This document shows, piece after piece, positions 34,317-42,974 of a stretch of 64,000 nucleotides of DNA. This stretch comes from Pseudomonadota bacterium (GTDB lineage: Bacteria > Desulfobacterota > Desulfovibrionia > Desulfovibrionales > Desulfovibrionaceae). The stretch is from NCBI GenBank assembly GCA_023419375.1, contig JAEZYD010000010.1:62001-126000 (forward strand). The letters run 5' to 3'. The notes beneath the pieces are model-generated. The model did not search any database. It was given only the letters and a program-made list of their open reading frames with translations, and had not been told where the DNA came from. The position numbers were made by a program, and so were the translations under genes. Position 1 is the stretch's first letter. The number at the start of each line of letters is the position of its first letter.

Positions 34317-35186
34317 TCAGCCAGTGATACCCTTTGCGGCCAGCCGCAGGGCGTCCGGCGAGAGATTTTTCAGAAAGGTCAGAAAGTCCGGCACATTGTT
34401 TGCGCGGCAGGCCATGTAGCACAGGGTATATTCCCTGTGCGTGAGCAGGGAGTGGAAGATGGGCCAGCGTTTGTCCGCGTTGGCAAAGGGCAGGCGCAGC
34501 GCATTCCCCACCGCCGGATGGATGGGCAGCCAGAAATCTTCAAGAGGGTGAACATATGCCCCGCGTGTGGAGGGGGGCAGAGCGCCAAGGTTCAACAGGC
34601 GCAGCAGGCTGTTGGCCATGTGGAACAGCAGTTCGCGGCCTGGGTGGTTGACCGTGATGAACATCTGTCCGTCACGCCAGCGCTCGCGCAGCAGTGGTGC
34701 GCAACGTATGGGGGCATCGGCCTCCTTGGCCTCCTCACGCGCAAGCGATTCCTCAGCCTGCGCGTTGAGCGCATCTGCATCGCCCAGCAGCGAGGCTGCG
34801 CCGCGCAGATAGAGGGTCAGCGCTTCTTGCGGCGAGACTTTTTGCAGCAGCGTCTCCAGCAGACTGTCGGCAAAGTTGATGCGTTCATCACGGGACCAGA
34901 AGGGCCAGTAACCCTTGAAAAACAGGTTGGGAATCTCGATGGTCTGGCAGTGCTGCGGCAGGCGCGGCAGCATCTGTTCTGTGGAAAGGTCGCCCCACTT
35001 GGGCGCAAGGCGCTGATAGAGAAAAAGCTCGCAGCGTTCAATATCGCTGTCTGCAATACTTTGCCGCGTATAGTTCACATACTGGCGGATAGTAAACCGG
35101 CTGGCAAAGGCCGGGGTGTTTTCCAGCAGGGGCCGCAGGGCATCGCCCTGGCAGTTGGCGTGCAGAAGACACAGAGCCTTGGTCAT
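34317..35186 (-). CDS. WcbI-like polysaccharide biosynthesis protein
   Basis: The 289-residue product begins LCLLHANCQGDALRPLL, the conserved start of the WcbI family, first known from a Burkholderia capsule locus and shown there to bind coenzyme A/acetyl-CoA. Further family-like text is FYQRLAPKWGD-type (LYQRLAPKWGDLS), IPNLFFKGYWPF and FITVNHPGRELLFHMANSLL. It may transfer or remove an acyl group on a surface sugar. It lies 20 kb from the main glycan cluster and beside queD, so its context says little. No strong ribosome site precedes the ATG. Confidence 0.75.
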   Translation of the reverse strand: MTKALCLLHANCQGDALRPLLENTPAFASRFTIRQYVNYTRQSIADSDIERCELFLYQRLAPKWGDLSTEQMLPRLPQHCQTIEIPNLFFKGYWPFWSRDERINFADSLLETLLQKVSPQEALTLYLRGAASLLGDADALNAQAEESLAREEAKEADAPIRCAPLLRERWRDGQMFITVNHPGRELLFHMANSLLRLLNLGALPPSTRGAYVHPLEDFWLPIHPAVGNALRLPFANADKRWPIFHSLLTHREYTLCYMACRANNVPDFLTFLKNLSPDALRLAAKGITG

Positions 35187-35261
35187 GCTGGTTTCGTCTG
35201 TCTTGGGTGTGAGGGAGCCGGATTAGCAGGGGTGGATGTCCGTCCCGTGCGCGGCCCTGAA

Positions 35262-35675
35262 TCAGTCGTCCACTTCCATGTAGGTGGCGCTTTGCGCGGC
35301 TTTTTCAGACACTGTGACGCTGTAAAGCCGCACTTGCCGGGCCTGAGGATCGTCATGTGTTGCCAGCAGTTCTGCCATGCCCCGCCAGATGTGCCGGGCA
35401 AGGTTTTCTGACGAAGGGTTCATGACGTCAAAGGGCGGCGTCTCGTTGAGCAGGCGGTGGTCGAGCGCGTCAAGCACGGTTTTGAGGCCGCTCTTAAGCG
35501 TTTTGAAATCAAGCAGCATTTCAGTGTCCGGGGTCAGCCGCTGCCCCTGCACGGTCAGTTCCACCGCAAAATTGTGCCCGTGCATGCGTTCGCACTTGCC
35601 CTCGTAATGCCGCAAGGCATGACCAGCAGAAAAATCATCCCGCACGGTCAGCCGCCAGAAAGCGCCCTTTGTCAT
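35262..35675 (-). CDS. queD: 6-carboxytetrahydropterin synthase
   Basis: Converts 7,8-dihydroneopterin triphosphate to 6-carboxytetrahydropterin in the route to queuosine and other deazapurines. Zinc histidines are in FSAGHALRHY and RMHGHNFAVEL, and the catalytic cysteine is in EGKCERMHG. LLDFKTLKSGL, LDHRLLNE and NPSSENLARHIW complete the pattern. At 137 residues it is full length. The start at 35675 is fixed by a 4-base ATGA overlap with a tiny upstream membrane-protein gene, so the two are co-translated; a longer in-frame start (35753) would run through that gene. No other que genes are in the window. Confidence 0.93.
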   Translation of the reverse strand: MTKGAFWRLTVRDDFSAGHALRHYEGKCERMHGHNFAVELTVQGQRLTPDTEMLLDFKTLKSGLKTVLDALDHRLLNETPPFDVMNPSSENLARHIWRGMAELLATHDDPQARQVRLYSVTVSEKAAQSATYMEVDD

Positions 35676-35839
35676 GACAGTATCCAGTAGACCACGAAGG
35701 CCGAAATAATGACAACAATGATCGCCAGCATGATGCGGGCGTTCTGGTTCCATTCAAAGCCTGGATGTGGATCATCCAGATCAGGGTCGCCAGTGGAGGG
35801 CGGCGTGAAGAGGCTTTGCATCCAGGAAAAGAAAGACAT
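35672..35839 (-). CDS. Small single-pass membrane protein, 55 residues
   Basis: Reading the minus strand from the ATG at 35839 gives MSFFSWMQSLFTPPSTGDPD, an acidic linker (LDDPHPGFEWNQNARI), and a hydrophobic helix of about 18 residues (MLAIIVVIISAFVVYW) ending ILS. The stop overlaps the queD start as ATGA, and CTGGAA lies 6-8 bases before the start. The layout, an amphipathic N terminus, acidic linker and C-terminal anchor, is coherent and unlike a random frame. No known family is recognised. Its coupling to queD suggests a shared transcript, not necessarily a shared function. Confidence 0.6.
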   Translation of the reverse strand: MSFFSWMQSLFTPPSTGDPDLDDPHPGFEWNQNARIMLAIIVVIISAFVVYWILS

Positions 35840-35994
35840 GAATTTCCAGTTTGTTACGGGTTATTGATCGTGCTTGCCCTTAAGCATAACAATTGCGCCG
35901 GATAAGTCAAAATGCGCGTCAGGGCCGTGGTTTCAGGCAGGCCGCATCCCCCCGTGCAGTTGACGAAGCCGCGCAGCCCTGAAACACTTTGGGC

Positions 35995-37053
35995 ATGAAG
36001 TGGCGCACCGTACAGATAACCACCGCATCGGGGCAGGCAAACGCTGTTGCTCCGGAGATCATTGCGGCCAGCCGGGCAACGGATATTCCGGCTTTTTACG
36101 CGCCCTGGTTTATCAACAGGCTGCGCGCCGGATACGCCCGCTGGATCAATCCCTTCAACGGGCGGCCCCAGTTTGTGTCCTTTGCCAACACGCGGGCTGT
36201 TGTGTTCTGGAGCAAAAATCCGCAGCCTTTGTTGCCCTTGCTGCCGGAGTTGGAGGCGCGGGACCTTGCCTGGTACCTGGAATTTACGCTCAACGACTAT
36301 GAGGCTGAAGGCTGGGAACCCAATTTGCCGCCGATTGCCCAACGCATCGACACCTTCCGCCGTTTTGCGGACGCCGCAGGGCCGGAACGGGTGGTGTGGC
36401 GCTTTGACCCCCTGATGCTGGCCGGGCAACTGGCGCAAAATCCTGACGGTTGCCATGTGTTGCTGGACAAAATGGCCCGCATCGGCAGGGCCCTGAAAGG
36501 CTGTACACGCAAGCTGGTGTTCAGCTTTGCCGACATTGCAGACTACCGCAAGGTGCGGGAAAATCTGCGCCGGGCGGGCCTTGCCTGGCGTGATTTTGCG
36601 CAGGCGGAGATGCAGACCGTGGCCGCAGGGGTGGCCGCTCTTGCTGCGGAAATGGGGGCGGAACCCTGCACCTGCGGCGAAAGGGGCGACCTCTCGGCAT
36701 GGGGCATCAGCCATAACCGTTGCACCGACCCGGAACTTATCCTCAAGCTCACCAACAGGCACCCGGACATGCTGCGCCTTTTTGGCATTGCGCCGCAGCG
36801 GCAACTGGGCCTGCCTCTGGAAATGCCCTCTGGCGCGAACCTTGCCAGCACGCCGCATGAGTATCCGCGCGACCCCGGCCAGCGTGCCGTGTGCCTGTGC
36901 GTACCATGCAAGGATGTGGGCCAGTACGATACCTGCCCCCACGGCTGCGTGTATTGCTACGCCAATACCTCGCCCGCCGTGGCGGCCCGGAATTTCCGGC
37001 GGCATGACCCGGAGGGGGAGAGCATTTTTGCAGAACCGGAGCGGCCCGCCTGA
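35995..37053 (+). CDS. DUF1848 protein with radical-SAM-like cysteine motif
   Basis: A 352-residue cytoplasmic protein of the DUF1848 family: PEIIAASRATDIPAFYAPWF and FVSFANTRAVVFWSKNP at the N terminus, DLAWYLEFTLNDYE, then RVVWRFDPL. Near residues 300-325 comes CLCVPCKDVGQYDTC and CPHGCVYCYAN, whose CPHGCVYC is a C-x3-C-x2-C pattern as used by radical SAM enzymes to bind [4Fe-4S], but at the C terminus. The function is unknown. The ATG at 35995 is taken; a TTG two codons earlier is possible, and no good ribosome site is seen. It is convergent with another radical SAM gene. Confidence 0.85.
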   Translation: MKWRTVQITTASGQANAVAPEIIAASRATDIPAFYAPWFINRLRAGYARWINPFNGRPQFVSFANTRAVVFWSKNPQPLLPLLPELEARDLAWYLEFTLNDYEAEGWEPNLPPIAQRIDTFRRFADAAGPERVVWRFDPLMLAGQLAQNPDGCHVLLDKMARIGRALKGCTRKLVFSFADIADYRKVRENLRRAGLAWRDFAQAEMQTVAAGVAALAAEMGAEPCTCGERGDLSAWGISHNRCTDPELILKLTNRHPDMLRLFGIAPQRQLGLPLEMPSGANLASTPHEYPRDPGQRAVCLCVPCKDVGQYDTCPHGCVYCYANTSPAVAARNFRRHDPEGESIFAEPERPA

Positions 37054-37121
37054 CATCCTGCCCGACATTGGGCCTGATTCATCTGCCGGATTTTGCGCGG
37101 GCACAGAGCCTGAGCAGGCGA

Positions 37122-38069
37122 CTAAAAGAATTTGCTGCGGGCGCTGTCAATGCGTTCACGCAGTGGTGCATCCACAAAAAACAGCTCGCACGCAAGAGCC
37201 AGTTCCTGCGCCCGGTGCATAAAATACGCGGCAGCAGCAATGGAATGCTCACTGACCGCGCCAGCATTTACTTCCAGAAAATTGAAGGACAACTGTACCT
37301 TCACGGCCCCGAGGCCGCGGCAGATCTGAAAAAATTGCTCCACGTCGGCGATCTTGTTGTTTTCTTCAAAAATTATGTACTTGATATCAATTTGTTCTGG
37401 CGTGACTGCCGCAGCAAAATACTTTTCCATCGAAGCCATCACGTCATTCCACCAGTCGCCGCCCTTTACACGAGCGTAGGCTGCGGCATTGCCCGAATCA
37501 AGACTGATGTTGATTCTGCCGCCGCCGCTGGAAAGCAGTTCGTCAATCCAGGCAGAATGCCGCAGCGCATTGGTATGCACGTACTGAAAGTAGCCGTGCT
37601 CGCGCAGCCAGCGCCCTGTGGCTTCAAAATCGGGCAACAGGGTGGATTCTCCCCCGCCCCAGCTTATGGCGCAGTTTTTTTCCAGCGCGCCCTGCTCATG
37701 CAGGCTTTGTATGGCAGGAAGAATGGCAATGGGGCGCGGGTGCTGCCCCGGCTTCCACAGATCGCAGTAAACGCAGCGGCAGTTGCAGATGTGCCTGTGG
37801 TGATTCAGGGAAAGAACGGCAAATCGCAGCTCGGGCACACAGACGGAATGCGAAAGGGGAACAAGATCAGGGCAGCCTGCGCATACCTGGGGATTCTGTT
37901 TCTGTATTTCCTGGGCAACATTGGCGATATGGCGGATATATGCCTCCATATCCACCGCGCCGCCTGCAAAAGAAAAACTCGGCACCGTGATACTGTGCGT
38001 ATTGCAGCAGGGCTGCAAGGCCCTTTCTTCAAACACAAGTTCCCGAACAAGCTTGGAGCAGAATAACAC
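37122..38069 (-). CDS. Radical SAM protein of unknown substrate
   Basis: The 315-residue product holds the radical SAM cluster motif in CNCRCVYCDLW (C-x3-C-x2-C) near residue 95, then ISWGGGESTLLPDF for SAM binding and INISLDSGNAAAYARVKGG. Before the core are several extra cysteines (LQPCCNTHSITVP and CAGCPDLVPL) that could hold an auxiliary cluster. The start is GTG at 38069, preceded by AGGAGG at 5 bases, one of the best ribosome sites in the window. It lies 53 bases after the metallophosphoesterase gene on the same strand. The order of domains recalls PqqE/MoaA-type enzymes, but no peptide or pterin partner is nearby. Confidence 0.85.
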   Translation of the reverse strand: MLFCSKLVRELVFEERALQPCCNTHSITVPSFSFAGGAVDMEAYIRHIANVAQEIQKQNPQVCAGCPDLVPLSHSVCVPELRFAVLSLNHHRHICNCRCVYCDLWKPGQHPRPIAILPAIQSLHEQGALEKNCAISWGGGESTLLPDFEATGRWLREHGYFQYVHTNALRHSAWIDELLSSGGGRINISLDSGNAAAYARVKGGDWWNDVMASMEKYFAAAVTPEQIDIKYIIFEENNKIADVEQFFQICRGLGAVKVQLSFNFLEVNAGAVSEHSIAAAAYFMHRAQELALACELFFVDAPLRERIDSARSKFF

Positions 38070-38122
38070 GCGGCCTCCTTCCGGAACATGGTGCCCGTGG
38101 CGTCGATCATCCCGTGCGATAG

Positions 38123-39286
38123 CTATGGAGCGGCATTGTCCGCGGAAACAAAATGCACCGTAACCAGCAAGACCTCAGCGCGGCCTGTGGTGCGCAGGGG
38201 CGGCCCCCATGTGCCTGTGCCTGCGCTGACGATAGAGTGGAAGTCGCCCTTTGTCAGCAGCCCAAGCGGGTTTTCGTATCGCAGCTCCGTCACAAAGTTA
38301 AAGGGCCAGAGCTGCCCGTTGTGCGTGTGCCCTGACAGCATGAGCGCAGCGCCTGCATTGCGGGCTTCGTCAAGGGCGGCTGGCTGGTGATCCATAACCA
38401 CGAGGGGCAGGCTGCGGTACTGCTCGGGCAGGTCGGTCAGAATCTCCTCCATGCTGCCCCGCTGGATGCCCGTAAAACCGGGCTTGCTCAGATCGTCCCT
38501 GCCAGCGAGCACAAAACTGTTGTCCACCACGGCCCACTGGTCGCGCAGCACATGCATGCCCACAGCGCGCAGAAAATCCAGACTTTTGTCGATGGAGCCA
38601 GAGATATATTCGTGGTTGCCCGGCACAGCCCAATGCCCAAGGCGCGGCTGGGCCACGGCCAGGGCCGCGGCGGTGGCTTCCGCATCCAGCTTTATATGGT
38701 CGTCAATGATGTCGCCAATATAGAGGATTGCGTCCGGTTGCTCCGGGGCCAGCAGCTCTACGGCTCTGCCCAGCCGCCCTGCGGTGAGGAGGCGGCCCAG
38801 ATGCATGTCGGTAATAACGCCCAGTTTGAGTGGCTTGTCGGCGTATGCAGCCGGTACAGGCCCTTGCGTGCGCACCGTGATGTCGTAGTGCCGCAGTGCG
38901 GGAAAGGCCGCGTTGAACCAGCTGCCCACCCCCAGCAGCAGGGGCAGACCCATGACCAGCAGCACAGCGCCCCAGCGCGGTGCTGCTGGCGGCAGCGCGC
39001 CAAACAAACGTGCGCCAAGGCCCCAGATGTCTGCAAGCAGCACAAGCGCAAAGGTATAGAAGGCCACGCCCATCCAGAATGCCCCGGCCCGCAGCAGCCA
39101 CACGTGGGCAAGGGTATCGCCATGCCCCTTGTAGAGCAGGGGAAAGGCCGCGCCCAGAGCGAGCACAAGGATGCAGAGCGCGATGCGCAGCCAGCCTGTG
39201 CCGGAAAGCGCGCGCCACAGCCACCAGGATATCCAGCCGTTGATAATGGCCAGGCCGATGCCTGTTACCAGGAAAAATCGGAACAT
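38123..39286 (-). CDS. Membrane-anchored metallophosphoesterase
   Basis: A 387-residue protein with four hydrophobic segments in the first 130 residues and a calcineurin-like phosphoesterase domain after them. The metal-binding motifs are in order: GVITDMHLGRL, YIGDIIDDH, VPGNHEYISG and LSGHTHNGQLWPF. This is the arrangement of YkuE/YaeI-type enzymes, some of which act on UDP-sugar lipids or phospholipids at the membrane. It begins 6 bases after dnaE, so it is probably co-transcribed. The substrate is unknown. Confidence 0.88.
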   Translation of the reverse strand: MFRFFLVTGIGLAIINGWISWWLWRALSGTGWLRIALCILVLALGAAFPLLYKGHGDTLAHVWLLRAGAFWMGVAFYTFALVLLADIWGLGARLFGALPPAAPRWGAVLLVMGLPLLLGVGSWFNAAFPALRHYDITVRTQGPVPAAYADKPLKLGVITDMHLGRLLTAGRLGRAVELLAPEQPDAILYIGDIIDDHIKLDAEATAAALAVAQPRLGHWAVPGNHEYISGSIDKSLDFLRAVGMHVLRDQWAVVDNSFVLAGRDDLSKPGFTGIQRGSMEEILTDLPEQYRSLPLVVMDHQPAALDEARNAGAALMLSGHTHNGQLWPFNFVTELRYENPLGLLTKGDFHSIVSAGTGTWGPPLRTTGRAEVLLVTVHFVSADNAAP

Positions 39287-39292
39287 ATGGTT

Positions 39293-42200
39293 TTATGAAG
39301 CCCAGGCGGCAAGAGCTTTATCCAGATCCGGCCCGGGGCGTACTTTCAGAGTGTTGTCGAGGTGCAGAATGCACACGTGCCCATCAAGAAAAATCTGGGC
39401 ATGCGCTTCCACCGGGCCGGGGAATTTTTCCAGAAGGTTGCGCAGGGCCAGCATGTCTTCGCGCCCAAGGCGGTGCTGCGGTATCTGCACGCATATGGGG
39501 GTGTCGCTCTGGCCGCATGCTTCGGCCAGCGAGCGGGCGGTCTGGCCCAGCAGCTTGATTTCGCGCGGGCCTTCGTCTGCTTCTTCATCCATATCGCCGT
39601 TGTCGCCGTTGTCTGCCTGGCTGTCGAGCCGCGCGACCAGGCAGATGGGTTGCTCTGAGCGTAAAAGGTCGCGGCATTCGGCGTAAGGGCGCGGAAAAAA
39701 CGTCACTTCGGCGTGGCCGGTGAGGTCTTCAATCCCCACAAAGGCCATGCGCTCGCCCTTGGATTTTGTCAGTACTTCCTTCACGCTGACCACCAGTGCC
39801 GCGCAGCGGATTTCCGCACCGGGGAACAGTTCGCGCGCGTCTTCCAGCGTGGTGAGCCCCAGGCGGCGGATCTCGCGCGAAAATGGTTGCAGCGGGTGGC
39901 TGGTCAAAAAGAAGCCCAGGGCTTCCTTTTCTGCCCGCAGTTTGTCGTCGTCTGCCATTTCGGGCAGCGAGGCTTCGGGGCAGTCAAGGCCTATGCCGGG
40001 TTGGGGCGCGCTTTCCACCACCGGAGCCATGGAGAGCAGCGAAACCTGATTGGACGTTTTGTCCTTGGCCTTTTTTTGCGCGCGGGCAACCACAATTTCA
40101 ATGGCCGCCAGCATGGCGGCGCGGGGTACGCCAAAGCAGTCGCAGGCACCGCCCTTGACGAGCGATTCAAGCACGCGCTTGGTGACCTTGCGCAGGTTTA
40201 CCCGGCAGCACATGTCGAACAGCGAGGCAAATTCGCCGCCTTCGGCTCTGGCTTCCACAATTTCACGTATGGCTTCATCGCCCACGTTCTTGATGCCGCC
40301 AAGGCCAAAGACCACCTGACCACCGTGGGCCGTAAATTCGCGCTGGCTCTGGTTTACCGAGGCCTGCACCACATTGATGTCCATGTCCTTGCAGCACGAG
40401 ACATACTTGAGCAGCTTGTCCTGATTGCCCATTTCAGAGGTGAGCAGGGCGGCCATGAACTCGACCTTGTAGTGAACCTTGAGAAAGGCCGTGTAGTACG
40501 AAATAAGGGCGTAGGCAGCGGAGTGCGACTTGTTGAAGCCGTATTCGGCGAACTTTTCCATCAAGTCGAAAATTTCGTTGGCCTTGTCCTTGTCGATGTT
40601 GTTCTTTTCCGCGCCGGTAACAAAGTTGACGCGTTCCTTGGCCATGGCCTCGGCTTTCTTTTTGCCCATGGCGCGGCGCAGCAGGTCGGCCCCGCCAAGC
40701 GTATAGCTGGCGATGATCTGGGCGATCTGCATGACCTGTTCCTGATAGACGATAACGCCGTAGGTATCGCGCAGGCATTCTGTAAGCGACTGGTGCGGAT
40801 ACACAACGGGCACCTGCCCGTGCTTGCGCTTGATGAATTCGTCCACCATGCCCGAACCGAGCGGGCCGGGGCGGTAGAGGGCCAGCATGGCGATGACGTC
40901 TTCAAAGCACGAGGGCTTGAGCATGCGCAGATACTGCCGCATGCCCGAACTTTCCACCTGAAACACGCCGTCCGTGTCGCCACGGGCGTAAAGTTCGTAG
41001 GTTTCTGTATCCGTAAGCGGCAGATTGTCGAGATCCGGCGGTTCATGGCCCTGAAGGGTGATGTTGTCCAGAGTGTCCTGAATCAGGGTCATGGTTTTCA
41101 GGCCAAGAAAGTCGAACTTCACAAGCCCGGCTTTTTCCGTCATGGGGCCGTCAAACTGGGTCACAAGTTCGCCGCGTTTGCCCTGATAGAGGGGGAGGTA
41201 TTCCTCCATGGGCTTGTCTGAGACCACAAGCCCGGCGGCATGGGTGGAGGCGTGGCGGGCCAGGCCTTCAAGGCGGCGGGCCGTGTCCAGCAGGTGTTTG
41301 ACCTTGGGGTCGGAGTGGTAAATGTTTTCCAGCTCCGGCTCTGCCTCCAGCGCCTTCTTGATGGTCATCTTGAGGTCGGCGGGCACTAGTTTGGCGATGC
41401 GGTCAGTTTCCGCAAAGCTCATGCCCAGGGCGCGGCCCACGTCGCGCACAACGCCCTTGGCCTTCATGGTGCCGAAGGTGGTGATCTGCGCCACCGAGCC
41501 TTCGCCGTAGGTTTCCACCATGTGCTTGATGACCTCGACGCGGCGGCGTTCGCAAAAGTCCACGTCGATATCGGGCAGGGAGACGCGTTCGTTGTTCAGA
41601 AAGCGTTCAAACAGCAGATTGTAGGGGATGGGGTCAAGGTTGGTGATGCGCAAAGCCCACGCCACCAGCGAACCGGCGGCGGAACCGCGCCCCGGCCCCA
41701 CGGGAACATTGTGGTTTTTTGCCCAGTTGATGAATTCCTGCACGATGAGGAAGTAACCGGGAAAACCCATTTCAAGGATAACGCGCAGTTCGTACTGCAA
41801 GCGGTCGCGGTAGAGCTGTGCGTCAAGTGTTTCCCTGTCCGGGTGTTTTTCCAGCCGTTTTTCCAGCCCTTCTTCTGCCAGCCTGCGGAATTCGGAATCA
41901 AGGCTGGCCCCTTCCGGCAGGTTGTAGACAGGGAAATAATGGTGGCCAAAGTCCAGCTCCACATTGCACTGTTCGGCAATGCGCATGGTGTTGGCCAGGG
42001 CTTCGGGCACGTGGGCAAAGGGCTTTTCCATCTCTTCGATGGATTTGTAGTACAGCTCATGGGTGCCAAAGCGCATGCGCTTGGGGTCGTCCATGGTGGT
42101 CTGCGTCTGAATGCAGAGCAGCACTTCGTGGGCTTCGGCATCGTCAGCGGTGAGATAATGGCAGTCGTTGGTGGCAACCAGCGGCACGCCCGTGGTTTCC

Positions 42201-42781
42201 GCCAGTTCCAGCAGGGCGTTGTTGGCCTTGGTCTGCTCGGGCAGGCCGTTGGACTGCAACTCAAGATAAAATCGGTCGGGGTAGATATCGGCGTATTCCC
42301 GCGTGAGGCTCAGGGCCTTGTCCATGTCGTCCGCAAGAATGGCGCGGGGGATTTCGCCCGCAATGCAGGCCGAAAGGCAGACAAGCCCTTCGGAATACTT
42401 GCGCAACAGAGGTTTATCCACGCGGGGCTTGTAATAAAAACCCTCAAGGTAGCCCTGCGTGACCAGCTTGACCAGATTGTGGTAGCCCGTGCTGTTCTGG
42501 GCCAGTAAGATCAGGTGGTTGCGGCGGCGCGCCAGGGGCGAATCCGTGCTTTTATCCTTGTGGTCGTGGCAGACGTAAACCTCGCAGCCAAAGATGGGTT
42601 TGACGCCGTAATCCTTGCAGCCCTGATAAAAATAGGCCGCGCCAAAGAGGTTGCCGTGGTCGGTGATGGCGCAGGCAGGCATGCCGAAATCCTTGGCGCG
42701 GGCGCACAGATCCTTGATGCGGATGGCGCCGTCAAGCAGGCTGTATTCGGTATGGCAATGAAGATGGACAAAATCTGACAT
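39293..42781 (-). CDS. dnaE: DNA polymerase III alpha subunit
   Basis: The replicative DNA polymerase, 1162 residues. The PHP domain opens with FVHLHCHTEYSLLDGAIR. The polymerase core has GPGRGSAAGSLVAW and the catalytic aspartates in PDIDVDFCERRR; VIVYQEQVMQIAQ and HSAAYALISYYTA are in the fingers region. The helix-hairpin-helix and OB-fold parts follow toward the C terminus (ALVVSVKEVLTKSKGERMAF). The ATG at 42781 is used because the protein then starts MSDFVHLHCHTEY as in other DnaE proteins; the longer frame lacks similarity. 193 bases upstream carry no gene. Confidence 0.96.
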   Translation of the reverse strand: MSDFVHLHCHTEYSLLDGAIRIKDLCARAKDFGMPACAITDHGNLFGAAYFYQGCKDYGVKPIFGCEVYVCHDHKDKSTDSPLARRRNHLILLAQNSTGYHNLVKLVTQGYLEGFYYKPRVDKPLLRKYSEGLVCLSACIAGEIPRAILADDMDKALSLTREYADIYPDRFYLELQSNGLPEQTKANNALLELAETTGVPLVATNDCHYLTADDAEAHEVLLCIQTQTTMDDPKRMRFGTHELYYKSIEEMEKPFAHVPEALANTMRIAEQCNVELDFGHHYFPVYNLPEGASLDSEFRRLAEEGLEKRLEKHPDRETLDAQLYRDRLQYELRVILEMGFPGYFLIVQEFINWAKNHNVPVGPGRGSAAGSLVAWALRITNLDPIPYNLLFERFLNNERVSLPDIDVDFCERRRVEVIKHMVETYGEGSVAQITTFGTMKAKGVVRDVGRALGMSFAETDRIAKLVPADLKMTIKKALEAEPELENIYHSDPKVKHLLDTARRLEGLARHASTHAAGLVVSDKPMEEYLPLYQGKRGELVTQFDGPMTEKAGLVKFDFLGLKTMTLIQDTLDNITLQGHEPPDLDNLPLTDTETYELYARGDTDGVFQVESSGMRQYLRMLKPSCFEDVIAMLALYRPGPLGSGMVDEFIKRKHGQVPVVYPHQSLTECLRDTYGVIVYQEQVMQIAQIIASYTLGGADLLRRAMGKKKAEAMAKERVNFVTGAEKNNIDKDKANEIFDLMEKFAEYGFNKSHSAAYALISYYTAFLKVHYKVEFMAALLTSEMGNQDKLLKYVSCCKDMDINVVQASVNQSQREFTAHGGQVVFGLGGIKNVGDEAIREIVEARAEGGEFASLFDMCCRVNLRKVTKRVLESLVKGGACDCFGVPRAAMLAAIEIVVARAQKKAKDKTSNQVSLLSMAPVVESAPQPGIGLDCPEASLPEMADDDKLRAEKEALGFFLTSHPLQPFSREIRRLGLTTLEDARELFPGAEIRCAALVVSVKEVLTKSKGERMAFVGIEDLTGHAEVTFFPRPYAECRDLLRSEQPICLVARLDSQADNGDNGDMDEEADEGPREIKLLGQTARSLAEACGQSDTPICVQIPQHRLGREDMLALRNLLEKFPGPVEAHAQIFLDGHVCILHLDNTLKVRPGPDLDKALAAWAS

Positions 42782-42974
42782 GAAAACTCCAGAAGCGGAA
42801 AAGGCGGGCGTTACCGGCGCAAATGCCTGACAGGCGAGCGCCTGCACAGGGTGCGGCAGCGCCAGAGCAGCTTATAGCACAGGCCGGGTGGACCTTCAAG
42901 GCAGGGCCATGCGGCCAGAAATGCGGGCCTGGCTGCGCTGGGTCGCGAGGGGCCGCGCGGGGAGGTTCAAGACC

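Noticed and set aside
39713..41221. A 502-codon plus-strand open frame inside dnaE
   Set aside because: Antisense to an unmistakable DNA polymerase gene, with no recognisable domain.
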